This document shows, one piece after another, positions 59,840-64,000 of a stretch of DNA of 64,000 bases. The stretch is taken from positions 99,621,587 to 99,685,586 of the forward strand of contig OX457025.1 in NCBI GenBank assembly GCA_949752745.1, given 5' to 3'. The translations under genes were made by a program, and so were the position numbers. Every line of letters begins with the position of its first letter. Positions within the stretch are counted from its first letter, which is position 1. This DNA is from Protula sp. h YS-2021. Its lineage: Eukaryota; Annelida; Polychaeta; Sabellida; Serpulidae. The notes beneath the pieces are model-generated. The model made no database searches. It was not told the DNA's origin and worked only from the letters and a program-made list of their open reading frames with translations.

Positions 59840-62800
59840 CTGAAAGCACACCAACCATTTTGTTTTTTAAAGTAAAACTAGAAACTTAGAACGCTGCTTG
59901 GTAACAGATGTCCAAACGTGCCAGAGATAAACGCCTGTCTCAGATGGTGGTGTATGTTTCTGGCCTTGTTTTCAGTAACAATTAACGCTGGTGAAGAACA
60001 TCAACACAGACCAGCGTAACTTCTCCGTCTACCGGAATGACCGTTTTCGATAATTCAACCCCCTGGCTAACGTAGTTTTTACATTTATTTAACAGAGAAG
60101 ATACCACGTTGTATTTGACGGTTTTTTTCTCGCATTTACAAGCACATCACCTTCAGTTTTTTGGGCTATCGAAACAAAGATAAAAAGATTTTCAAGATAC
60201 ACGCGAGTCTCAGATGGTAGTGCATGTTCTAAATCTTATTTTCAGCAACTCTCAAAGTTGGTGAAGAAAATCATCACAGGCAAGCGTGTCTTGGAAAGTT
60301 TTATTGACTTTGTGGAGAGCGAAATCATCGGGACGGCGCGGGTTTAAAAGAACCCCCGTCACGTCGGAGTTGGATTTTTCGACGATTCAACACCTTCTGT
60401 TTAACGTGGTTTTTACATTTATTTAACACACAAGACACCACATTGCATTTCAGTTGTTTTTTCTCGCATTTACAAGCATATTACCTCAAGTTTATTGAGC
60501 TATGGAAACGTGTGTGGCAGACTAAAAGATTTTCAAGACACACGCGAGTCTCAGATGGTAGTGCATGTTCTAAATCTTATTTTCAGCAACTCTCAAATTT
60601 GGTGAAGAAAATCATCACTGACAAGCGTGTCGTGGGAAAGTTTTACTGGCTTTGTGGAGAGCGAAATCATGGGCACGACGCGGGTTTACAAGAACCCCCG
60701 TCAGATCATTCTGATGATTCAACACCTTATGCTTAATGTGGTTTTTACATTTATTTGATGCAGAAGAGACGACATTGTATTTCACGTTTTTTTTTCGCAT
60801 TTACAAGCATATTACCTTCCGTTTATTGAGCTATGGAAACTATGTGTGTGGTGGATAAAAAGATTTTCAAGATACACGCGAGTCTCAGATGGTAGTGCAT
60901 GTTGTAAATCTTATTTTCAGCAACTCTCAAAGTTGGTGAAGAAAATCATCACTGACAAGCGTGTCGTGGAAAAGTTTTACTGGCTTTGTGGAGAGCGAAA
61001 TCATCGGGACGGCGCGGGTTTAAAAGAGCCCCCGTGGAGAGCGAAATCATCGGGACGGCGCGGGTTTAAAAGAGCACCCGTGGAGAGCGAAATCATCGGG
61101 TCGGCGCGGATTTGAAAGAGCACCCGTGGAGAGCGAAACAATCGGCACGGCACGGGTTTACAAGAACCCCCGTCAGGTCACAGTTGGCCTTTCCGACGAT
61201 TCAACACTTTCTGTTTAACGTCGTTTTTACATTTAATTAAGACAGAAGACACCATATGTATTTCAGTTTTTTTCGCATTTACAAGCACATTATCTCAAGT
61301 TTATTGAGCTATCGAAACAAAGATAAAAAGATTTTCAAGATACACGCGAGTCTCAGATGGTAGTGCATGTTCTAAATCTTATTTTCAGCAACTCTCAAAG
61401 TTGGTGAAGAAAATCATCACTGACAAGCGTGTCGTGGGAAAGTTTTATTGGCTTTGTAGAGAGCGAAATAATCAGGAAGGCGCGGGTTTACCAGAGCTGT
61501 CGAGGGCATCGTTATCATCGACAGGGTGCGGGTTTAAAAGAGCTACTGTCTCTGCAATTCACACCAAAAATTTGACCATTTCTACATCACATTATGAAGC
61601 ACTGGTTCGACGTACAGAGGTTGGCAGACCTCTAGACACTTGGCGCAGTGTCCCCACTACATAAGCGCACAATGTCTCAGGGTCAATATCATGAAACAGC
61701 TGTTCTTCCAGAATGAAAAGCGTTTTTCACACAAAAGCCAATACTACAGCTACATTTGACAAGTAGGAATCCGACCACTTTCTACTTCCATATGACACAG
61801 GGCGAAAATCATTTCCTGTATTTGCTGTACAGAGCAAAACACCTCATTAAAATTCCGGCATCCAATTTTGACAAAATACAGCGGGTACAGCTGAAATCCA
61901 CTGCATATGTCCTGAAAACGTTTGAAAGATCAAACGCCTGTCTCAGATGGAGGTACATGTTTCTGATCTTATTTTCAGTATCAATCAATGTTGGTGAAGA
62001 AGAACATCTGTTTAAACACTCGCGTTTTCCGAAGCAAACAAAACTACACATTCTGGGTGCGTATACAAGTACCTCGTGATAACCCTTTTACGATTTGGGT
62101 CTATCCACAAAGTATGTCCAAATCATTTTGGTACATTCTGACTACCCTTGCACGCTTAATACGAGAAGCTGTCTTTTTCTTAACATAAGCGCAGACCAAA
62201 GCTTCTGAATCCCGCGGGGCGTGCTGGGGGGGGGGGGGGGGGGGTGGGGGAGGTGTCGGCTCCCAAATCTAACGCCAAGCAGCATCTTAACAGCTCTAAT
62301 GGTTACTGACGGACTTGTTACAATTTAAAAAATAACAAGTGGGTCAGTGAAACTGACTACGTCCCCCGCCCGCGTACAATCCCAGTATTTGATTTTGTTA
62401 GGATGGACAACAACCCCTCGTATCATATTCGTATTAAAATTCCAGCTGGGCCAATGTCCTCGGGCCAACATGGCTCATTTACAATACCAATTCTTGTTAC
62501 CACCCATACTACCTATGTGTATAACATTTTGCCAGTTGTTTCAAAAAATGTAGGCTTGAGTGTGTTAACAAGCTCATTCCAGTATGTAAGGGTTGTGAAA
62601 ATTTCTGAAGTTCAGCTGGGCCTATGTCCTTGGGCCGACAGATCTCATTTACAATACCAAACCTTATTGGTTTCAATACTACTCATAGTTAAGATATCTT
62701 ATCAATCGATGCAGAAATGTAGGCTTGAGTGTGTTAAACTCATTCCAGTACGTAAGGGTTGTGAAAATTTGTGAAGTTCAGCTGGGCCAATGTCCTTGGG

Positions 62801-64000
62801 CCGACAGAGCTCATTTACAATACCGACCTTTTTTGGTTCCAATACTTCCTATATCTAAAAGATTTGAACAATCGATCCAGAATTGTAGGCTTGAGTGTGT
62901 TAACAAACTCATTCAACTGAGTACAGATTAGGAAAATTCGTGAAGTTCAGCTGGGCCAATGTCCTTGGGCCGACATGGCTCAGTTACAATACCGATCCTT
63001 GTTCGTTCCAGTACTACCCATATGTACAATATCTTAACAATCGGTCGAAAAATGTAGGCTTGAGTGTGTTAACAAACTCATTCGACTGAGTAAGGATTGG
63101 GAAAATTTGCAAAGTTCAGCTGGGCCAATGTCCTTGAGCCGACACGGCTCAGTTACAATACCGATCCTTGTTCGTTCCAGTACTACCCATATGTACAATA
63201 TCTTAACAATCGGTCGAAAAATGTAGGCTTGAGTGTGTTAACAAACCCATTCGACTGAGTAAGGATTGGGAAAATTTGCAAAGTTCAGCTGGGCCAATGT
63301 CCTTGGGCCGACATGGCTCATTTACAATAACGATCCTTGTTCGTTCCAGTACTACCCATATATGCAATATCTTAACAATCGGTGGAAAAATGTAGGCTTG
63401 AGTGCGTTAACAAAAAAGTGTCGACAGACGGACGGACGGACAAACCCGAAAACTATAGTCCCCCGGCGGGGGACTAAAAATATATGAAAAATAAATAAAA
63501 ATAAAAAAAAAAAACAAAGGAAGACTCACTTCCTCCTGCCGCTTCTTGTCGTAGAAGCGCTTCGATTTCACCTTCCTCTTTGCCTCCAACGTTTGAATGA
63601 CGCCCTGGTATTTCCAGCCGACTTCGTGAGATAATCTCGACACAACAGCAAACTGAAAAAATGTATATATGTATGTATTCAAGCCCGACCTCCGTAGTTC
63701 CTTTGTAAGCAGTTCGCGGTATACTCGCACTTCTTTTCTCTCAAGGCCTCTTAAAAGCTGTTTACTTTTGAAACAATATTATTTTGAGTGAGCGATTTCC
63801 GATTAACCACCGAAAACTCGACCGAAAATAAAATCGGCCCCGTTGTCACAAGACGGCACGGTTTTGAGAGTCACAGGGGAGGGGCGGGGGGAGACAAACC
63901 TTCCTTCTGGATTTTAGCCTGAGCACTTTGAGGGCTGACGGCACAACCATTCTCTTCATCTTGTCGTAGGGTGCGGGAATGCCTTCAAACGTCTTCAGTC
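59756..64000 (-). CDS. RPL13A: Ribosomal protein L13a (uL13), 3' half, runs off the window
   Basis: Three exons give about 101 C-terminal residues of the large-subunit ribosomal protein uL13, which is about 200 residues in animals. Exon segments are 63900-64000, 63530-63652 and 59756-59839, all with GT donors and AG acceptors. The protein shows [17 protein letters not shown], then [16 protein letters not shown], then the basic tail ending IIESYGYQ. These match the family order: GIPxPYDKxKRMVVP-ALKVxRLK, [10 protein letters not shown], LExKRK. The 5' exons lie beyond the right edge. In animals RPL13A introns commonly host box C/D snoRNAs, which agrees with the snoRNA array in the last intron here. 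Confidence 0.96.
59931..60017 (-). ncRNA. Box C/D snoRNA-like unit 1, diverged (SNORD33/32 type)
   Basis: On the minus strand the unit keeps the terminal stem (ACGC/GCGT), an internal CTGA and a final D box CTGA (59940-59943). The C box is altered (TTGATGT in place of RTGATGA). The guide before the D box reads ACATACACCACCAT, one mismatch to the 18S GGUGGUGCAUG site. It may be a weak or dead copy, or a diverged one. It lies 91 bases from the last exon. Confidence 0.6.
60199..60289 (-). ncRNA. Box C/D snoRNA, SNORD33-like, unit 2
   Basis: Minus strand: terminal stem ACACGC/GCGTGT, C box GTGATGA (60271-60277), an internal CTGA as D' (60242-60245) and D box CTGA (60210-60213). The guide ACATGCACTACCAT lies directly upstream of the D box. 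It can pair with the universally conserved 18S GUGGUGGUGCAUG over 13 positions including two G-U pairs. By the D+5 rule this points to the U equivalent to human 18S U1326, the known SNORD33 target. The same guide-plus-D-box string occurs in human SNORD33 as I recall it. It is intronic and in the host-gene sense orientation. Confidence 0.88.
60540..60630 (-). ncRNA. Box C/D snoRNA, SNORD33-like, unit 3
   Basis: Same guide and internal boxes as unit 2. C box GTGATGA at 60612-60618, D box CTGA at 60551-60554, terminal stem ACACGC/GCGTGT at 60540-60545 and 60625-60630. Differs from unit 2 in a few bases outside the boxes. Confidence 0.88.
60874..60964 (-). ncRNA. Box C/D snoRNA, SNORD33-like, unit 4
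   Basis: C box GTGATGA 60946-60952, D box CTGA 60885-60888, stem arms 60874-60879 and 60959-60964. The guide is intact; one base differs just before it (TACAACATGC for TAGAACATGC). Confidence 0.88.
61005..61160. repeat. About 54-bp tandem repeat within the snoRNA spacer (4 copies)
   Basis: The unit cgtggagagcgaaatcatcg-ggacggcgcgggtttaaaagagcacc repeats after snoRNA unit 4 and explains why the unit 4-5 spacing (468 bp) is larger than the others (334-341 bp). Single copies follow the other units. Confidence 0.8.
61342..61432 (-). ncRNA. Box C/D snoRNA, SNORD33-like, unit 5
   Basis: C box GTGATGA 61414-61420, D box CTGA 61353-61356, stem arms 61342-61347 and 61427-61432. Guide intact, spacing identical to units 2-4. 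Confidence 0.88.
61934..62025 (-). ncRNA. Box C/D snoRNA-like unit 6, diverged
   Basis: D box CTGA at 61943-61946, internal CTGA present, and a weak terminal stem (ACGC/GCGT). The C box is lost (CAGATGT at 62004-62010). The guide reads ACATGTACCTCCAT with changes against the 18S site. It resembles unit 1 (both read GAGACAGGCGTTT after the D box), so these two may be the older forms flanking the amplified units. Probably a pseudogene copy. Confidence 0.55.
62330..63477 (+). mobile_element. Pearl-like element in the RPL13A last intron
   Basis: Core of five units plus a partial sixth with period 166-170 bp (cagctgggccaatgtccttg landmark at 62443, 62613, 62779, 62948, 63117, 63286). A short gacagacggacggacggaca microsatellite follows (63423-63442), then aactata and a perfect 9-bp stem with 3-nt loop (TAGTCCCCC-ggc-GGGGGACTA, 63456-63476) that runs into CTAA (63474-63477). 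The left end is near 62330 but not defined. Inserted antisense to the host gene, between the snoRNA array and the upstream exon. A G-run at 62227-62245 lies just before it. Confidence 0.7.
63530..63652 (-). CDS. RPL13A: RPL13A penultimate exon
   Basis: 41 codons in phase 0. Acceptor TTTTTCAG precedes TTTGCTGTT; donor is GAA|GTGAGT. Contains the conserved HEVGWKYQ. Confidence 0.96.
63900..64000 (-). CDS. RPL13A: RPL13A internal exon (partial at window edge)
   Basis: Two bases of an upstream codon plus 33 codons, ending LKSRRK, with donor G|GTTTGT at 63899. No obvious box C/D snoRNA in the 247-bp intron that follows (63653-63899). Confidence 0.95.

Noticed and set aside
61005..61160. Additional snoRNAs in the 54-bp spacer repeats (cgatgatttcg resembles a C box)
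   Set aside because: No matching D box or terminal stem at the proper spacing.
63653..63899. snoRNA in the shorter RPL13A intron
   Set aside because: No C box/D box pair is visible on the sense strand.

Overview
This is a metazoan nuclear genomic window, most likely from a lophotrochozoan and probably a mollusc. There are very few genes, and they sit in a sea of minisatellites, microsatellites, long C/G homopolymers and decayed transposons. Mollusc is inferred from several elements built like the bivalve 'pearl' family (a core of roughly 160-180 bp tandem repeats followed by an ACGG/ACAG microsatellite). No species-level call can be made. A 200-bp run of N at 10180-10379 shows this is scaffolded assembly.

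Two protein-coding genes are well supported, both on the minus strand. One is a single-exon Olig-family bHLH transcription factor (46414-47328), which carries an unusual four-fold 11-residue repeat after its bHLH domain. The other is the 3' half of the ribosomal protein gene RPL13A (59756-64000, three exons, running off the right edge). Its 3.7-kb last intron holds a tandem series of box C/D snoRNA units that match the SNORD33/SNORD32 type by guide, C box, D box and terminal stem: four intact copies and two diverged flanking copies. This fits the known RPL13A host gene/snoRNA association, but the tandem multiplication within one intron is the most interesting feature of the window.

Layout. 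1-15 kb: minisatellites, C/G tracts, a duplicated tRNA-like (SINE-head) block at 9.3-9.7 kb, and the N gap. 15.9-18.5 kb: a 30-bp minisatellite split by a 2.2-kb transposon with 12-bp terminal inverted repeats and a 5-bp target duplication. 19-31 kb: mostly non-coding, with a fold-back element at 26.2-26.9 kb. 31.3-32.9 kb: a pearl-like element with a 180-bp satellite core. 33.2-36.3 kb: a decayed CR1/L2-like LINE. 40.4-41.1 kb: a Tc1-like transposase relic. 42.8-46.3 kb: a 1.7-kb tandem duplication abutting the Olig 3' end. 48.3-51 kb: minisatellites and a second fold-back element. 51.5-54.5 kb: a nested hAT-like element containing two palindromic elements, with its right end triplicated. 55.2-57.4 kb: a 51-bp minisatellite of about 44 copies. 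57.4-59.6 kb: Helitron-like/pearl-like repeat elements. 59.7-64 kb: RPL13A with its snoRNA array and another pearl-like element in the same intron.

Most long open frames here are artefacts of tandem repeats and are not annotated as genes. Repeat boundaries are by eye and approximate unless a terminus is stated.
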